DNA of 64,000 bases from Oceanisphaera arctica (GTDB lineage Bacteria; Pseudomonadota; Gammaproteobacteria; Enterobacterales; Aeromonadaceae), in NCBI RefSeq assembly GCF_002936955.1, contig NZ_MPZM01000011.1, forward strand, positions 29,685 to 93,684. The letters are read 5' to 3'. The notes under the pieces are model-generated. The model was not told where the DNA came from. It made no database searches and saw nothing but the letters and a program-made list of their open reading frames with translations. Numbering within the stretch: position 1 is the first letter of the stretch; each line of letters starts with the position of its first letter. The position numbers and the translations under genes were made by a program. Positions 1 to 10,494 of the stretch are shown here, piece after piece.

Positions 1-1116
1 AGACAGTGCCAGATACATCATCGGCAGGATTTCGACCTTACCGTTAACAGCCATGGGGCGGTCCTGGATTTTGTGCATACCCAGAATAGCGCTCTGCGGC
101 GGGTTGATGATGGGCGTCGACATCAGAGAACCGAACACACCACCGTTGGTGATGGTGAAGTTACCGCCGGTCATGTCGTCTACGGTCAGCTTGCCGTCAC
201 GACCCTTGATGGCCAGTTCCTTGATGCTCTTTTCGATGTCGGCCAGGCTCAGGCGATCACAGTCACGCAGCACAGGAGTTACCAGACCACGGGGGGTGGA
301 TACCGCTATGCTCACGTCGAAGTAGTTGTGATAGACAATATCGTCACCGTCGATCGACGCGTTCACTTCCGGGAAGCGCTTGAGCGACTCGACTACGGCT
401 TTCACGTAGAAAGACATAAAGCCCAGACGAATACCGTGACGCTTCTCGAACACTTCCTGATACTGCTTGCGCAGGCTCATGATCGGACCCATGTTGACCT
501 CGTTGAAGGTGGTCAGCATGGCGGTGGTGTTCTTGGCTTCGAGCAGACGCTCGGCTACACGCTTGCGCAGGCGGGTCATGGGCACCCGCTTCTCGGTACG
601 CTCACCCAGCGGTACCACAGGGGCTTCGGCCTTGGCGGCAGGCGCCGCGGCTTTCTTGTCGCCACCCTTGATGAAGGCTTCCACATCTTCCTTGGTGATG
701 CGGCCGCCCTTGCCGGAACCGGACAGCTTGGCCACGTCGATGCCGTGCTCGGCCACCAGGCGGCGAACCGCCGGGCTCAAGCTGTCATCGTCAGACTTGG
801 CGTCGGCCTTGCTTTCTTCCTTGGCTTCACCATTGGTGGAAGAGGCAGCCTTTTCTTTGGTCGCTTCACCGGCCACGGCACCCTTCTTGAGCCTGCCGAT
901 CAGCTGCTGACCCAGCACGGTGGCGCCGGCGTCTTCGATAATGGCTTCCAGAATACCGGCTTCGGGCGCCGGTACTTCCAGTACCACTTTATCGGTTTCG
1001 ATGTCGACGATCACTTCGTCGCGTTCAACCCGGTCACCCGGCTGTTTGTGCCAGGTGGCGATAGTGGCATCGGCGACGGACTCTGGTAAGTCGGGAACCT
1101 TGATTTCGATGGTCAT
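1..1116 (-). CDS. sucB: Dihydrolipoyl succinyltransferase, E2 of 2-oxoglutarate dehydrogenase (3' end beyond window)
   Basis: E2 core of the 2-oxoglutarate dehydrogenase complex; transfers succinyl from lipoate to CoA. The 372 visible codons hold an N-terminal lipoyl domain with the lipoylated Lys43 in the ETDKVVLEV motif, an Ala/Lys-rich linker, a peripheral subunit-binding domain at about residues 110-147 (SPAVRRLVAEHGID...), and most of the acyltransferase domain (VPMTRLRKRVAERL, NGGVFGSLMSTPI). The family is about 400 residues long, so roughly the last 30, including the catalytic His/Asp motif, lie outside the window. It starts 18 bp after the sucA stop, so it is co-transcribed with sucA. 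Confidence 0.96.
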   Translation of the reverse strand, partial: MTIEIKVPDLPESVADATIATWHKQPGDRVERDEVIVDIETDKVVLEVPAPEAGILEAIIEDAGATVLGQQLIGRLKKGAVAGEATKEKAASSTNGEAKEESKADAKSDDDSLSPAVRRLVAEHGIDVAKLSGSGKGGRITKEDVEAFIKGGDKKAAAPAAKAEAPVVPLGERTEKRVPMTRLRKRVAERLLEAKNTTAMLTTFNEVNMGPIMSLRKQYQEVFEKRHGIRLGFMSFYVKAVVESLKRFPEVNASIDGDDIVYHNYFDVSIAVSTPRGLVTPVLRDCDRLSLADIEKSIKELAIKGRDGKLTVDDMTGGNFTITNGGVFGSLMSTPIINPPQSAILGMHKIQDRPMAVNGKVEILPMMYLALS

Positions 1117-1134
1117 CAATATGTCCTTTGTGCG

Positions 1135-3948
1135 TTATGCTTTGGTCAGCGTCAGTGCGTCTTCGACCAGCGCTTTTTGTTGTTGTAAGTGAACAGAGGT
1201 GTAGCCCACTGCCGGCGATGCGGAGGCTTCGCGACCTGTATAACGCAGGTTCGCTCCCGCCGGGATCGCAGCACGGAAGTGGTGCTGGCTGCAATACCAG
1301 GCCCCCTGGTTTTGCGGCTCTTCCTGACACCAGACGAAGTCGGTCACGTGCTGGTAGTCGGCAAAAATCGCGGCAACCTCTTCCTGAGGGAACGGATACA
1401 ATTGTTCGATCCGAATAATGGCCACATCCGTTTGTTCATGCTTGCGCCGTGTTTCCAGCAAATCGTAATACACCTTGCCAGAACACAGAACAACACGCTT
1501 GACGCCTTTGGGATCCAGATCATCAATTTCGCCGATGGCATTCTGGAAAGTACCGCTAGCCAGGGTTTCCAGCTCGGAAACTGCCAGCGGATGACGCAGC
1601 AGCGACTTGGGCGTCATCACTACCAGCGGGCGGCGCATGGGTCGTATTACCTGACGACGCAGCATGTGGAACACCTGTGCCGGTGTGGTAGGCACACAAA
1701 CCTGCATGTTGTGCTCGGCGCACAGCTGCAGATAACGCTCCAGACGCGCACTTGAGTGCTCCGGGCCCTGACCTTCATAGCCATGGGGCAGCAGCAGGGT
1801 AAGACCGCACATCCGGCCCCACTTCTGCTCACCGGAACTCAGGAACTGGTCGATCACCACCTGGGCACCGTTGGCAAAGTCACCGAACTGGGCTTCCCAT
1901 ACGGTCAGGCCTTCCGGCTCGGCGGTGGCATAGCCGTATTCGAAGGCCATGACCGCCTCTTCGCTCAGCACAGAGTCATACACCTGGAACTGGCCCTGGC
2001 TGTCGGACAGATGACACAGCGGGGTATAGGTGCTGGCATCGTTCTGGTTGTGCAGTACCGCATGACGATGGAAGAAAGTGCCGCGGCCGGAATCCTGACC
2101 GGTGAGGCGCACTTCATAGCCGTTGTCACACAGGGTGGCGTAGGCCAGCACTTCGGCAAAGCCCCAGTCCGCCAGTTTCTCGCCCTTGGCCATCAGCTTG
2201 CGATCGGCATAGATCTTGCCTACCTGACGCTGCAGGGTATGGCTCTCCGGGTACTCGGTGACCCGCTCGGCCAGCTCTTTCAGCTTGTCCAACTGATAGT
2301 CCGAGTCGTAGTTCATGTCCCACTCGTGACCCAGGTAGGGAGACCAGTCGACGGAGTGCTTCTCCATCGGACGCCATTCCTTGACCACACACTCGCCACT
2401 GTCCAGCAAATCACGGTATTCGTTGATCATCACTGTGGTGTCTTCCGGCGAGATGGTGCCCTTGGCAATCAGCTGATCGGCATAGATCTTGCGCGGAGTC
2501 GGGTGTTGCTTGATTTTCTTGTACATCAGCGGCTGGGTCGCACTCGGCTCATCGGCCTCGTTGTGACCATGACGGCGGTAACAGACCAGATCGATCACCA
2601 CATCACGACCGAACTCGTTACGATAATCCAGCGCCAGCTGAGTCACCTGTACCACGGCCTCCGGATCATCCGCATTAACGTGGAAGATCGGCGCCTGCAC
2701 CATCTTGGCGATATCGGTACAGTATTCGGTAGAGCGGGTATCGCGCGGGTTGGAGGTGGTAAAGCCAACCTGGTTGTTAATCACGATACGCACTGTGCCG
2801 CCCACACCGTAGCCTCGGGTCAGCGACATGTTGAAGGTTTCCGCCACCACGCCCTGACCGGCAAAGGCCGAGTCGCCGTGAATGGTGATCGGCAGCACCT
2901 TGCGGCCATCCGGGTTGGACAGTCGGTCCATGCGCGCACGCACCGAGCCGATGACCACCGGGTTGACGATTTCCAGATGCGAGGGGTTGAAGGCCAGCGC
3001 CAGATGCACGGAGCCACCCGGAGTCTCGAAGTCGGAGCTGAAGCCCATGTGGTACTTCACATCGCCCGAACTCTGTACTTCGTACTTGCCGGCAAATGCA
3101 TCGAACAGGTCCTGAGGACGCTTGCCCAGCACGTTAACCAGCATGTTCAAGCGGCCACGGTGGGCCATGCCGATCACGACTTCACGACCACCATTCTCAC
3201 CGAAACGGCGGATCAGCTCTTTGGTCATGGGCACCAGGGCATCGCCCCCTTCGAGGGAGAAACGCTTGGCGCCGGGGAACTTGGCGCCCAGGTATTTTTC
3301 CAGGCCTTCGGCCGCATTCAGGCTGTCGAGAAAACGCAGCTTGTCTTCCTGGCTGAATTTAGGCTCGCCGACTACTGGCTCAAGCTGACTTTGGATCCAG
3401 CGCTTTTCTCTGGTGCTGGTAATGTGCATATACTCGGCGCCAACCGGGCCGCAGTAAGTCTTTTTCAGCGCCGAAACCAGATCCTTCAGCTTCATGGTTT
3501 CCTGGCCGATGGCATAGGAACCCACGTTGAAGGTGGCGTCCAGATCGGCGCCAGTCAGGTTGTGGAACGCCGGGTCCAGCTCGGCCACCACCTTGCGATC
3601 CCACAAACCGAGCGGATCCAGGTTGGCATTCTGATGGCCACGGAAACGATAGGCGTTGATCAACTGCAGAACCTTGACCTGCTTGGCGTCAGTGTGGGGA
3701 TCACTGACAGGAGTAGCATAGCGGGAGGTGTCTTTGGCAAGGCGGCGGAAGTAATCTCTTACTTGCGAATGAGGTTGATCCGGTACGTTCTCTTCTTGCA
3801 CCGGCAGGCCGTTGAATACGGTCTGCCATTGCTCGGGAACGGACTCAGGATCGGCAAGGTAAGCCTCATAAAGGTCTTCTACATAGGTCGCATTGGCACC
3901 GGCCAGGTAAGAAGATTCCAGCCAGGCTTGCATTACGCCATTGTGCAT
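1135..3948 (-). CDS. sucA: 2-oxoglutarate dehydrogenase E1 component
   Basis: Thiamine-diphosphate-dependent E1 that decarboxylates 2-oxoglutarate and succinylates the lipoyl arm of SucB. The 937-residue product has the family's usual length. The start is placed at the ATG at 3948 (MHNGVMQAWLESSYLAG), which aligns with the E. coli N-terminus and follows an AAGGGA ribosome site; the frame is open 16 codons further upstream. Recognisable segments include GMAHRGRLNMLVNVLGK and the ThDP region (GDSAFAGQGVVAET). It lies downstream of sdhB across a 95-bp gap that contains a GC-rich hairpin. Confidence 0.97.
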   Translation of the reverse strand: MHNGVMQAWLESSYLAGANATYVEDLYEAYLADPESVPEQWQTVFNGLPVQEENVPDQPHSQVRDYFRRLAKDTSRYATPVSDPHTDAKQVKVLQLINAYRFRGHQNANLDPLGLWDRKVVAELDPAFHNLTGADLDATFNVGSYAIGQETMKLKDLVSALKKTYCGPVGAEYMHITSTREKRWIQSQLEPVVGEPKFSQEDKLRFLDSLNAAEGLEKYLGAKFPGAKRFSLEGGDALVPMTKELIRRFGENGGREVVIGMAHRGRLNMLVNVLGKRPQDLFDAFAGKYEVQSSGDVKYHMGFSSDFETPGGSVHLALAFNPSHLEIVNPVVIGSVRARMDRLSNPDGRKVLPITIHGDSAFAGQGVVAETFNMSLTRGYGVGGTVRIVINNQVGFTTSNPRDTRSTEYCTDIAKMVQAPIFHVNADDPEAVVQVTQLALDYRNEFGRDVVIDLVCYRRHGHNEADEPSATQPLMYKKIKQHPTPRKIYADQLIAKGTISPEDTTVMINEYRDLLDSGECVVKEWRPMEKHSVDWSPYLGHEWDMNYDSDYQLDKLKELAERVTEYPESHTLQRQVGKIYADRKLMAKGEKLADWGFAEVLAYATLCDNGYEVRLTGQDSGRGTFFHRHAVLHNQNDASTYTPLCHLSDSQGQFQVYDSVLSEEAVMAFEYGYATAEPEGLTVWEAQFGDFANGAQVVIDQFLSSGEQKWGRMCGLTLLLPHGYEGQGPEHSSARLERYLQLCAEHNMQVCVPTTPAQVFHMLRRQVIRPMRRPLVVMTPKSLLRHPLAVSELETLASGTFQNAIGEIDDLDPKGVKRVVLCSGKVYYDLLETRRKHEQTDVAIIRIEQLYPFPQEEVAAIFADYQHVTDFVWCQEEPQNQGAWYCSQHHFRAAIPAGANLRYTGREASASPAVGYTSVHLQQQKALVEDALTLTKA

Positions 3949-4005
3949 CTTTATCCCTTTGTTACGTCTTGACAGGGCTACTGTCGTTCTGGTCATCGAG
4001 TCAAA

Positions 4006-4023
4006 GCCGCCCTCGCGGGCGGC
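4006..4023 (-). terminator. GC-rich hairpin between sdhB and sucA
   Basis: A 7-bp perfect stem, GCCGCCC/GGGCGGC, with a 4-base loop. On the minus strand it is followed only by TTTGA, so it is at best a weak terminator or attenuator. It could tune suc expression relative to sdh or act as an mRNA-stabilising end. Confidence 0.4.
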
Positions 4024-4043
4024 GGATTATCTAGCTGGGACGA

Positions 4044-4760
4044 TTAAACCGCCCGTTTCAACAGCATGGACTTGATGTGACCAATGGCCTTGGTGGGGTT
4101 CAGGCCTTTGGGACATACATTCACGCAGTTCATGATGCCATGGCAGCGGAATACGCTAAAAGCGTCATCCAGTTCGGACAGTCGTTCGTCGGCAGCGGTG
4201 TCGCGGCTGTCGGCCAGCCAGCGGTAGGCAGCCAGCAAACCGGCCGGGCCGATAAACTTGTCCGGATTCCACCAGAAAGACGGACAGGCCGTTGAACAGC
4301 AGGCGCACAGAATGCACTCGTACAGTCCATCCAGCTTGGCGCGTTCTTCCGGTGACTGCATGTGTTCCCGTGCCGGCGGTAATTTATCATCGGCAATCAG
4401 GAAGGGTTTAACCTTTTCCCACTGGGTGTAGAACTGGCTCATGTCGATCACCAGGTCACGCACCACCGGCAGGCCCGGCAGTGGCCGAATCACCACCTTG
4501 TTATCCTTGCCCAGCAAGTCGGACAGCGGCGTAATACAGGCCAGGCCGTTCTTGCCGTTCATGTTCATGCCATCGGAGCCACAGACACCTTCACGACAGG
4601 AACGACGGAAAGACAAGGACGGATCCTGTTCTTTCAATGCCAGCAGGGCATCCAGCACCATCATGTCGGAACCTTCGGCTACGTCCAGCCGATAGTCTTT
4701 CATGTAAGGCTTGGCATCGGTTTCCGGGTTGTAACGATAAACTGAAATAGTGACTTGCAT
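4044..4760 (-). CDS. sdhB: Succinate dehydrogenase iron-sulfur subunit
   Basis: Electron-transfer subunit of complex II with three Fe-S clusters. The 238 residues match E. coli SdhB in length. The [2Fe-2S] ligands are visible as C55, C60, D63 and C75 in CREGVCGSDG...NGLAC (the Asp ligand is also normal in E. coli). The [4Fe-4S] and [3Fe-4S] ligands are in CILCACCSTACP and CHGIMNCVNVCPKG. It sits 15 bp after sdhA in the sdhCDAB order. Confidence 0.97.
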   Translation of the reverse strand: MQVTISVYRYNPETDAKPYMKDYRLDVAEGSDMMVLDALLALKEQDPSLSFRRSCREGVCGSDGMNMNGKNGLACITPLSDLLGKDNKVVIRPLPGLPVVRDLVIDMSQFYTQWEKVKPFLIADDKLPPAREHMQSPEERAKLDGLYECILCACCSTACPSFWWNPDKFIGPAGLLAAYRWLADSRDTAADERLSELDDAFSVFRCHGIMNCVNVCPKGLNPTKAIGHIKSMLLKRAV

Positions 4761-4775
4761 CTTTATCCCCTCCCC

Positions 4776-6542
4776 TTAGTAAGTCCGCGCTTTCGGCGGG
4801 AATGCGTCACGAAGATTCGGTGACATATTCACGGACCGTCTGCTCATGGACTCGGTTTCCGGGCTGTACAGGGAATGACACAACCAGTTTTCGTCATCAC
4901 GCTCCGGATAATCGAAACGAGAGTGAGCACCACGGCTTTCGGTGCGGAAGTTCGCGGCCACGGCGGTGGCGTAAGCGGTTTCCATCAGGTTGTCCAGTTC
5001 CAGACATTCGATACGCTGGGTATTGAAGTCACGGCTGGTATCATCCAGACGGGCGTTTTTGAGGCGCTCACGAATCTTCTTCAGCTCGGCCAGGCCGGAC
5101 GCCATGGCATCACCTTCGCGGAATACCGAGAAGTTGTGCTGCATGCACTGTTGCAGATCTTTCTTGATCTGTGCCGGATCTTCGCCGTCGCGATTATTTT
5201 CCCAACGGTTATAACGGGCCATGGCCGCGTCTATATCCGCATCGGTAGCGTCTTTGATATCGGTCAGCTCGTTCAGGGCTTCAGTCAGGTGGCGACCCAC
5301 TGCGCGACCGAACACCACCAGATCCAGCAGTGAGTTACCGCCCAGACGGTTGGCACCGTGTACCGATACGCAGGCAATCTCGCCGACCGCAAACAGACCT
5401 TTCACCGGCACATCTTTACCATCGGCATCGGTGGTCAGCGCCTGGCCGTTCACGTTGGTCGGAACGCCGCCCATCATGTAGTGACAGGTAGGAATAACCG
5501 GAATCGGCTCTACCACCGGATCCACGTGAGCGAAGGTGCGCGACAGCTCGCAGATGCCAGGCAGACGGGATTCGAGTACGTCCTTGCCCAGGTGATCCAG
5601 TTTCAGCTTCAGGTGCGGACCCCAGGGGCCATCGCAGCCGCGGCCTTCGCGGATCTCGATCATCATGGAACGGGCGACCACGTCACGACCGGCCAGGTCT
5701 TTGGCGTTGGGCGCATAACGCTCCATGAAGCGCTCGCCGTCCTTGTTCAGCAGATAACCGCCTTCACCGCGGCAACCTTCGGTCACCAGGGTACCCGCGC
5801 CGGCGATGCCGGTGGGGTGGAACTGCCACATTTCCATGTCCTGCACCGGCACGCCGGCACGCAGGGCCATACCCACGCCGTCACCGGTGTTGATATGTGC
5901 ATTGGTAGTGGACTGGAAGATCCGACCGGCACCGCCGGTAGCCAGAATAGTGGCCTTGGCCTTGAAGTACACCAGCTCGCCGGTTTCGATATCGATGGCG
6001 GTACAACCCACCACGTCGCCGTCCTGGTTTTTCACCAGATCCAGCGCATACCATTCGGAGAAGACGGTGGTCTTGTGCTTGACATTTTGCTGATAGAGGG
6101 TGTGCAGCAGGGCATGACCGGTACGGTCGGAGGCCGCGGCGGTACGCGCCGCCTGTTCACCACCGAAGGCCTTGGACTGGCCGCCGAAGGGACGCTGATA
6201 CACCTTGCCGTTGTCGAAGCGAGAAAAGGGCAGTCCCATTTTTTCCAGCTCGAGAATGGCTTCGGGGCCACTCTGACACATGAATTCGATCGCGTCCTGG
6301 TCACCGATGTAATCGGAGCCCTTGACCGTATCGTACATGTGCCATTCCCAGTTGTCCTCGTGGGCATTACCCAGCGCTACCGTAATACCACCCTGGGCGG
6401 ATACGGTATGAGAACGGGTAGGAAAAACCTTGGACAAGAGCGCACAGCTCTTGCCGGACTCGGCTATTTGTAGCGCGGCACGCATGCCTGCTCCACCGGC
6501 GCCGATCACCACGGCGTCGAATTCGCGAATTGTAATAGTCAC
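4776..6542 (-). CDS. sdhA: Succinate dehydrogenase flavoprotein subunit
   Basis: Catalytic subunit of complex II; oxidises succinate to fumarate using covalently bound FAD. The GTG at 6542 is preferred because it gives 588 residues, puts the flavinylated histidine of [10 protein letters not shown] at position 45 as in E. coli, and starts right after the sdhD stop. An in-frame GTG at 6551 would overlap sdhD and add three residues. The Rossmann FAD motif [11 protein letters not shown] is near the N-terminus, and substrate-site segments [21 protein letters not shown] and [12 protein letters not shown] are present. Confidence 0.96.
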   Translation of the reverse strand: MTITIREFDAVVIGAGGAGMRAALQIAESGKSCALLSKVFPTRSHTVSAQGGITVALGNAHEDNWEWHMYDTVKGSDYIGDQDAIEFMCQSGPEAILELEKMGLPFSRFDNGKVYQRPFGGQSKAFGGEQAARTAAASDRTGHALLHTLYQQNVKHKTTVFSEWYALDLVKNQDGDVVGCTAIDIETGELVYFKAKATILATGGAGRIFQSTTNAHINTGDGVGMALRAGVPVQDMEMWQFHPTGIAGAGTLVTEGCRGEGGYLLNKDGERFMERYAPNAKDLAGRDVVARSMMIEIREGRGCDGPWGPHLKLKLDHLGKDVLESRLPGICELSRTFAHVDPVVEPIPVIPTCHYMMGGVPTNVNGQALTTDADGKDVPVKGLFAVGEIACVSVHGANRLGGNSLLDLVVFGRAVGRHLTEALNELTDIKDATDADIDAAMARYNRWENNRDGEDPAQIKKDLQQCMQHNFSVFREGDAMASGLAELKKIRERLKNARLDDTSRDFNTQRIECLELDNLMETAYATAVAANFRTESRGAHSRFDYPERDDENWLCHSLYSPETESMSRRSVNMSPNLRDAFPPKARTY

Positions 6543-6543
6543 C

Positions 6544-6888
6544 TTATACACCCCACAGTACGACGATACCGGTCAGTACATAAACCAGCAGTAACACCAC
6601 TATCCCAAACTGGGCCAGACCGCGCCACAAGGCCGGTTTGACGTAGTCAGACAGCACCTGCCAGGCACCAATCCAGCCGTGCATCAGCATGCTGAACAGC
6701 GCCAGTAGCGTAAACACCTTGGTAAAGGTCTTGTCGAAGAAGCCCGTCCAGACATCGAAGGTGATGTCGTTGAAGGCGATAAAACCCACCAGGTAGAGGG
6801 TGTATAAGGTCAGAATAACGGCCGACGCGCGCATCAACATAAAGTCGTGTACGCCGCTGCGACCAAAGGTTGCAGAATTGGTTACCAT
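6544..6888 (-). CDS. sdhD: Succinate dehydrogenase membrane anchor, small cytochrome b556 subunit
   Basis: Inner-membrane anchor that, with SdhC, binds heme b and ubiquinone. It has 114 residues, three hydrophobic helices, and the expected heme-ligand histidine in the second helix ([11 protein letters not shown]). The ATG overlaps the end of sdhC by 7 bp, which suggests translational coupling. Confidence 0.94.
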   Translation of the reverse strand: MVTNSATFGRSGVHDFMLMRASAVILTLYTLYLVGFIAFNDITFDVWTGFFDKTFTKVFTLLALFSMLMHGWIGAWQVLSDYVKPALWRGLAQFGIVVLLLVYVLTGIVVLWGV

Positions 6889-7280
6889 ACCATTACCCCC
6901 GCCAGCAGTGACAACACGATAGTCACACCGAACGCCACCTTGGCGCTCAGCGCACCCGACTCCAGCTCTTCACAGTAGCCCAGGTCCATAATGAGGTGGC
7001 GAATGCCGCCTACTATGTGGTAGGCCAGCGCAGTCAGGACACCCCAGAGGATAAAGCCGACGAAGAAACCGTCGAGAATATCCACAACTGCCTTAAACCC
7101 GTCTTCGGAAGAAAGCGAGTAACTCAGCAGCCACAACAGGATGGCAAGTGCGAACAGCGTGATGACACCGGAAACCCGGTGCAGGATGGATGCGATTGCA
7201 GCGACAGGTTGGCGAATAGTCCGTAGGTCGAGGTTTACAGGTCTCTGTTTTTTAGTCACGGTCTTGCCCACTAGCTCCAT
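6882..7280 (-). CDS. sdhC: Succinate dehydrogenase cytochrome b556 large subunit
   Basis: First gene of sdhCDAB-sucAB. The protein has three transmembrane helices and the family signature [20 protein letters not shown] followed by SILHRVSGV, with the quinone-site Ser/Arg region; the heme-ligand His is in [11 protein letters not shown]. The start is uncertain. The ATG at 7280 lacks a clear ribosome site, and GTG codons at 7271 and 7259 would give a protein closer to the 129 residues of E. coli SdhC. Confidence 0.93.
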   Translation of the reverse strand: MELVGKTVTKKQRPVNLDLRTIRQPVAAIASILHRVSGVITLFALAILLWLLSYSLSSEDGFKAVVDILDGFFVGFILWGVLTALAYHIVGGIRHLIMDLGYCEELESGALSAKVAFGVTIVLSLLAGVMVW

Positions 7281-7677
7281 TGAGCACGTTAGTTATTGTT
7301 TTAACGGATAAAGCCCGGATATACGAAATGGGATATGAGAGAAAATGCGCACGGAAATCCGGATGCCCGAGGGCGTTCTGAACACCAGTGATTACATTTA
7401 CAACAGACCCAAAACTGCACCATATATCCTCGGGGTCCAGTATATGGAGGAGAAAAATAATTACAATGAAGGGTCTGCTGCAATTGCCAAATGTGTAAAG
7501 CCGATCGCACAACGACGTCAACCCCTTGTCCACCGCGTCGAGGAAAATTGACATTACCCCCCGGTTCTGTTTTCAATATGCCCGCACCATGGGAGGCAAT
7601 AGTAGTTAGATATTTAATTGAACTATGTAAAAATGCCTATCCGTGGACCTATTATAAGAAAGCGAAGGAGACGTGCT
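7281..7677. promoter_or_regulatory. Divergent gltA / sdhC control region
   Basis: About 400 bp without a convincing gene, noticeably AT-richer than the flanks, separating two divergently transcribed TCA operons. A TTGACA hexamer lies at 7548-7553 facing gltA with a CAATAT at 7574, but the 20-bp spacing is long, so this promoter is tentative. CCATATA and TATATGG form a 7-bp inverted repeat around 7419-7446, a possible protein site. A 100-residue reading frame on the minus strand here is probably spurious. Confidence 0.5.
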
Positions 7678-8964
7678 ATGGCTGACCAAAAGGCCACTCT
7701 ACACTTGCCCGGCAAGGAACCCATTGAGCTTCCAATCGCCTCAGGCACTGCTGGTTATGATGTGATTGACATCACCACGCTGGGCTCACATGGGTACTTC
7801 ACCTACGACCCCGGTTTTATGGCCACTGCGTCCTGCCAGTCCGAAATCACCTATATCGACGGTGACAAGGGCATACTGCTGCACCGCGGCTATCCCATCG
7901 ACCAACTGGCCCAAAACGCCAGTTACCTCGAAGTCTGCTACCTGCTGCTGTACGGAGAGGCGCCCACCGCCAAGCAGTTCGATCAGTTCCAACGCCTTAT
8001 CATGCGTCATACCATGGTACACGAGCAGCTGTCGTCCTTCTTCAAGGGCTACCGCCGTGACGCTCACCCCATGGCTATCGTCTGTGGTGTTATTGCCGGC
8101 CTGTCGGCCTTCTACCATGATCCGATGGACATCAATAACCAGGAACACCGGGAAATTGCCGCGCATCGCATGGTTGCCAAGATGCCGACCATCGCCGCCA
8201 TGGCTTACAAATATTCCATCGGCCAGCCGTTCGTTTACCCGCGTAACGACCTGAGCTATGCGGCCAACTTCCTGCAGATGATGTTTGCCGTGCCGTGCGA
8301 AGACTACAAGGTCAACCCCATCGTCGAGCGCGCCATCGACCGCATCTTCACCCTGCATGCGGATCACGAGCAGAACGCTTCTACCTCGACCGTGCGCCTG
8401 GCCGGCTCCAGTGGTGCCAACCCCTTCGCCTGTATCGCCGCCGGCATTGCCTCGCTGTGGGGCCCCGCTCATGGGGGTGCCAACGAAGCTTGCCTGATGA
8501 TGCTGGAAGAAATCGGCTCTGTGGATCGTATTCCCGAGTTTATCGATCGCGCCAAGGACAAGGACGACCCCTTCCGTCTGATGGGCTTCGGTCACCGGGT
8601 TTACAAGAACTTCGACCCGCGTGCCACCGTGATGCGCGACACCTGTCACGAAGTGCTGGACGATCTGAAAATCGAAGATCCGCTGCTGGACGTGGCCATG
8701 GAGCTGGAGCGTATCGCGCTGTCAGACCCCTACTTCGTCGATCGCCAGCTGTACCCGAACGTCGATTTCTATTCAGGCATCATCCTGAAGGCCATCGGTA
8801 TTCCGACCTCCATGTTCACCGTGATCTTCGCCCTGGCGCGCACCGTGGGCTGGATGTCACACTGGAACGAGATGATGTCCGATACCAAGCAGAAAATCGG
8901 TCGTCCGCGCCAGCTGTACACCGGTGCACCCGAGCGTGAGTTCAAATCTCAGGTCGAGAAATAA
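7678..8964 (+). CDS. gltA: Citrate synthase (type II, hexameric)
   Basis: Condenses oxaloacetate and acetyl-CoA. The 428-residue product starts at ATG 7678 ([15 protein letters not shown]), 7 bp after an AAGGAG at 7665-7670; the frame stays open 20 codons upstream, but those codons do not resemble citrate synthase. Catalytic segments are visible: the active-site histidines in HGGANEA and [14 protein letters not shown], and the Asp in VDFYSG. It is divergent from the sdh-suc operon, as in enterobacteria, and followed by a strong intrinsic terminator. Confidence 0.97.
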   Translation: MADQKATLHLPGKEPIELPIASGTAGYDVIDITTLGSHGYFTYDPGFMATASCQSEITYIDGDKGILLHRGYPIDQLAQNASYLEVCYLLLYGEAPTAKQFDQFQRLIMRHTMVHEQLSSFFKGYRRDAHPMAIVCGVIAGLSAFYHDPMDINNQEHREIAAHRMVAKMPTIAAMAYKYSIGQPFVYPRNDLSYAANFLQMMFAVPCEDYKVNPIVERAIDRIFTLHADHEQNASTSTVRLAGSSGANPFACIAAGIASLWGPAHGGANEACLMMLEEIGSVDRIPEFIDRAKDKDDPFRLMGFGHRVYKNFDPRATVMRDTCHEVLDDLKIEDPLLDVAMELERIALSDPYFVDRQLYPNVDFYSGIILKAIGIPTSMFTVIFALARTVGWMSHWNEMMSDTKQKIGRPRQLYTGAPEREFKSQVEK

Positions 8965-8992
8965 CCGCCGTTAAGCATTACCGCTAAACAGC

Positions 8993-9021
8993 AAAAAGCC
9001 GGCATCAAGTGCCGGCTTTTT
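8993..9021 (+). terminator. Intrinsic terminator of gltA
   Basis: A 12-bp stem (AAAAAGCCGGCA / TGCCGGCTTTTT) with a 5-base loop TCAAG and a T run, 28 bp after the gltA stop. The A tract on the other side makes it potentially bidirectional. Confidence 0.9.
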
Positions 9022-9054
9022 TAGGGTGAAGAGAAAGCGCAGCGCCTGCGTTGT

Positions 9055-9248
9055 ATGCATATTGCACGAATGTAGGCACTGCTTTAGCTGTGCAATATCG
9101 CGCTGCGATATCCCAACTCAGGTTTTTTCTGTACCGCTCTAAATGTTAAACCCACAGACCCATTCGGTGGCATGAGAACTCGTGCACCAGAACCTGCTGC
9201 GCAGGTTTTCGCGGCTAAAGCGCGCGACTACATTCGTGCAATATGCAT
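9055..9248. repeat. Paired palindromic (REP/BIME-like) element
   Basis: A perfect 21-bp inverted repeat (9055-9075 and 9228-9248, core TTGCACGAATGTAG) encloses about 150 bp. Each arm runs inward into its own hairpin with a CTTTAG-type apex (GCACTGCTTTAGCTGTGC on the left; CGCGGCTAAAGCGCGCG on the right). The architecture, a GTAG arm followed by a CTTYAG hairpin in head-to-head pairs, recurs at 63785-63857. No coding capacity was seen. Confidence 0.7.
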
Positions 9249-9287
9249 GTGACGACGCCGCCGATATTTTCATACAGCCACAACAAC

Positions 9288-9314
9288 AACACCGAACCTG
9301 TCGGGTTCGGTGTT
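9288..9314 (-). terminator. Probable terminator downstream of fbp
   Basis: An 11-bp stem AACACCGAACC / GGTTCGGTGTT with a short loop, about 50 bp past the fbp stop in its direction of transcription. The T tract is better on the plus side (GTTTTG), so it may also back up gltA termination. Confidence 0.6.
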
Positions 9315-9364
9315 TTGTATTTTACTTACAGCTTATCGCTGACGGCTTACCGCTTTGTGTTCGC

Positions 9365-10384
9365 TTATTCCGCTTCGTGGCTGGAATACTCAGCCATCAG
9401 TTCACCGGCCTTGTCGACCATCTTGCTCGAGCCCACAAAGTAGGGGGTGCGCTGATGCAGCTCGGTCGGCTTGATTTCCATGATACGGCGGAAACCATCG
9501 GTCGCCTTGCCACCGGCCTGCTCGGCCATGAACGCCAGCGGGTTACACTCATACAGTAACCGCAGCTTGCCCTTGGGGTTGCTGGTGCCGGACGGATAGA
9601 TATAGATGCCGCCCTTGAGCATATTCCGATGGAAGTCCGATACCAGAGAGCCGATATAACGTGAGCTGTAGGGGCGCCTGGTTTCTGCATCTTTTTCCTG
9701 ACAGAACTTCAGGTACTTCTTCACCCCTTCCGGAAACTTGATGTAGTTGCCTTCGTTGATGGAGTAGATGGTGCCCTGCTCGGGAATACGAATGTTCTCG
9801 TGAGACAGGCAGAAGGAGCCCAGGGTCGGGTCGTAGGTAAAGCCGTGCACGCCGTTACCGGTGGTGTAGACCAGCATGGTGGAAGAGCCGTACACCACGT
9901 AGCCGGCGGCCACCTGGTTCACGCCCGGCTGCAGGAAGTCTTCGATACCGACCGGCTGACCGGGCTCGCTGATGCGACGGTAGATGGAGAAAATGGTACC
10001 GATGGACACATTCACGTCGATGTTGGAAGAGCCGTCCAGCGGATCCATCAACACCACGTATTTGGCATTACACTGACTCTTGTCATCGAAGGCCACAAAG
10101 TGGTCTTCTTCTTCAGACGCAATGCCACAGACTTCGCCACGGGCTTCCAATGCCGCTTTAAATACGTCATTGGCGAACACATCCAGTTTCTGCTGTGTTT
10201 CACCCTGCACGTTTTCACTGCCATTGCTGCCACCAATAATGTCGGTGACAAGGCCGGCCCGGTTGATTTCCCGGTTCACCACCTTGGCGGCGCGACGGAT
10301 AGACGACAACAGCGACGACAGCTCGCCGCTGGCGCTGGGGTATTCAGCCTGATTCTTAATGATGTATTCACCCAGGGTAATCAT
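9365..10384 (-). CDS. fbp: Class I fructose-1,6-bisphosphatase
   Basis: Gluconeogenic hydrolysis of fructose-1,6-bisphosphate to fructose-6-phosphate. The 339 residues are typical of the class. The metal/phosphate motif [10 protein letters not shown] is complete, preceded by the acidic EEED segment, and the sugar-binding region is present ([26 protein letters not shown]). ATG 10384 follows an AGGAA ribosome site. It lies 110 bp after kdsB on the same strand, but that gap is large enough for its own promoter. Confidence 0.97.
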   Translation of the reverse strand: MITLGEYIIKNQAEYPSASGELSSLLSSIRRAAKVVNREINRAGLVTDIIGGSNGSENVQGETQQKLDVFANDVFKAALEARGEVCGIASEEEDHFVAFDDKSQCNAKYVVLMDPLDGSSNIDVNVSIGTIFSIYRRISEPGQPVGIEDFLQPGVNQVAAGYVVYGSSTMLVYTTGNGVHGFTYDPTLGSFCLSHENIRIPEQGTIYSINEGNYIKFPEGVKKYLKFCQEKDAETRRPYSSRYIGSLVSDFHRNMLKGGIYIYPSGTSNPKGKLRLLYECNPLAFMAEQAGGKATDGFRRIMEIKPTELHQRTPYFVGSSKMVDKAGELMAEYSSHEAE

Positions 10385-10494
10385 ATAGTTCCTCGAACGT
10401 TTTCTTGAGACGCTTAGCCGCCATAACTGCGGGGCAATGTACCCCGTTAACGCTTTTATTGCATAATTTTTTGCTTATCGGACTGAGCCCGGCG

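Noticed and set aside
1756..3972. Long plus-strand frame opposite sucA, and similar ones opposite mfd (22401-24590) and the PBP-like gene (58707-60983)
   Set aside because: Antisense shadows of GC-rich genes; low-complexity His/Gln/Gly-rich translations without domains.
7252..7554. 100-residue minus-strand reading frame between gltA and sdhC
   Set aside because: It covers the divergent control region, overlaps the sdhC start in another frame, and has no recognisable domain or ribosome site.
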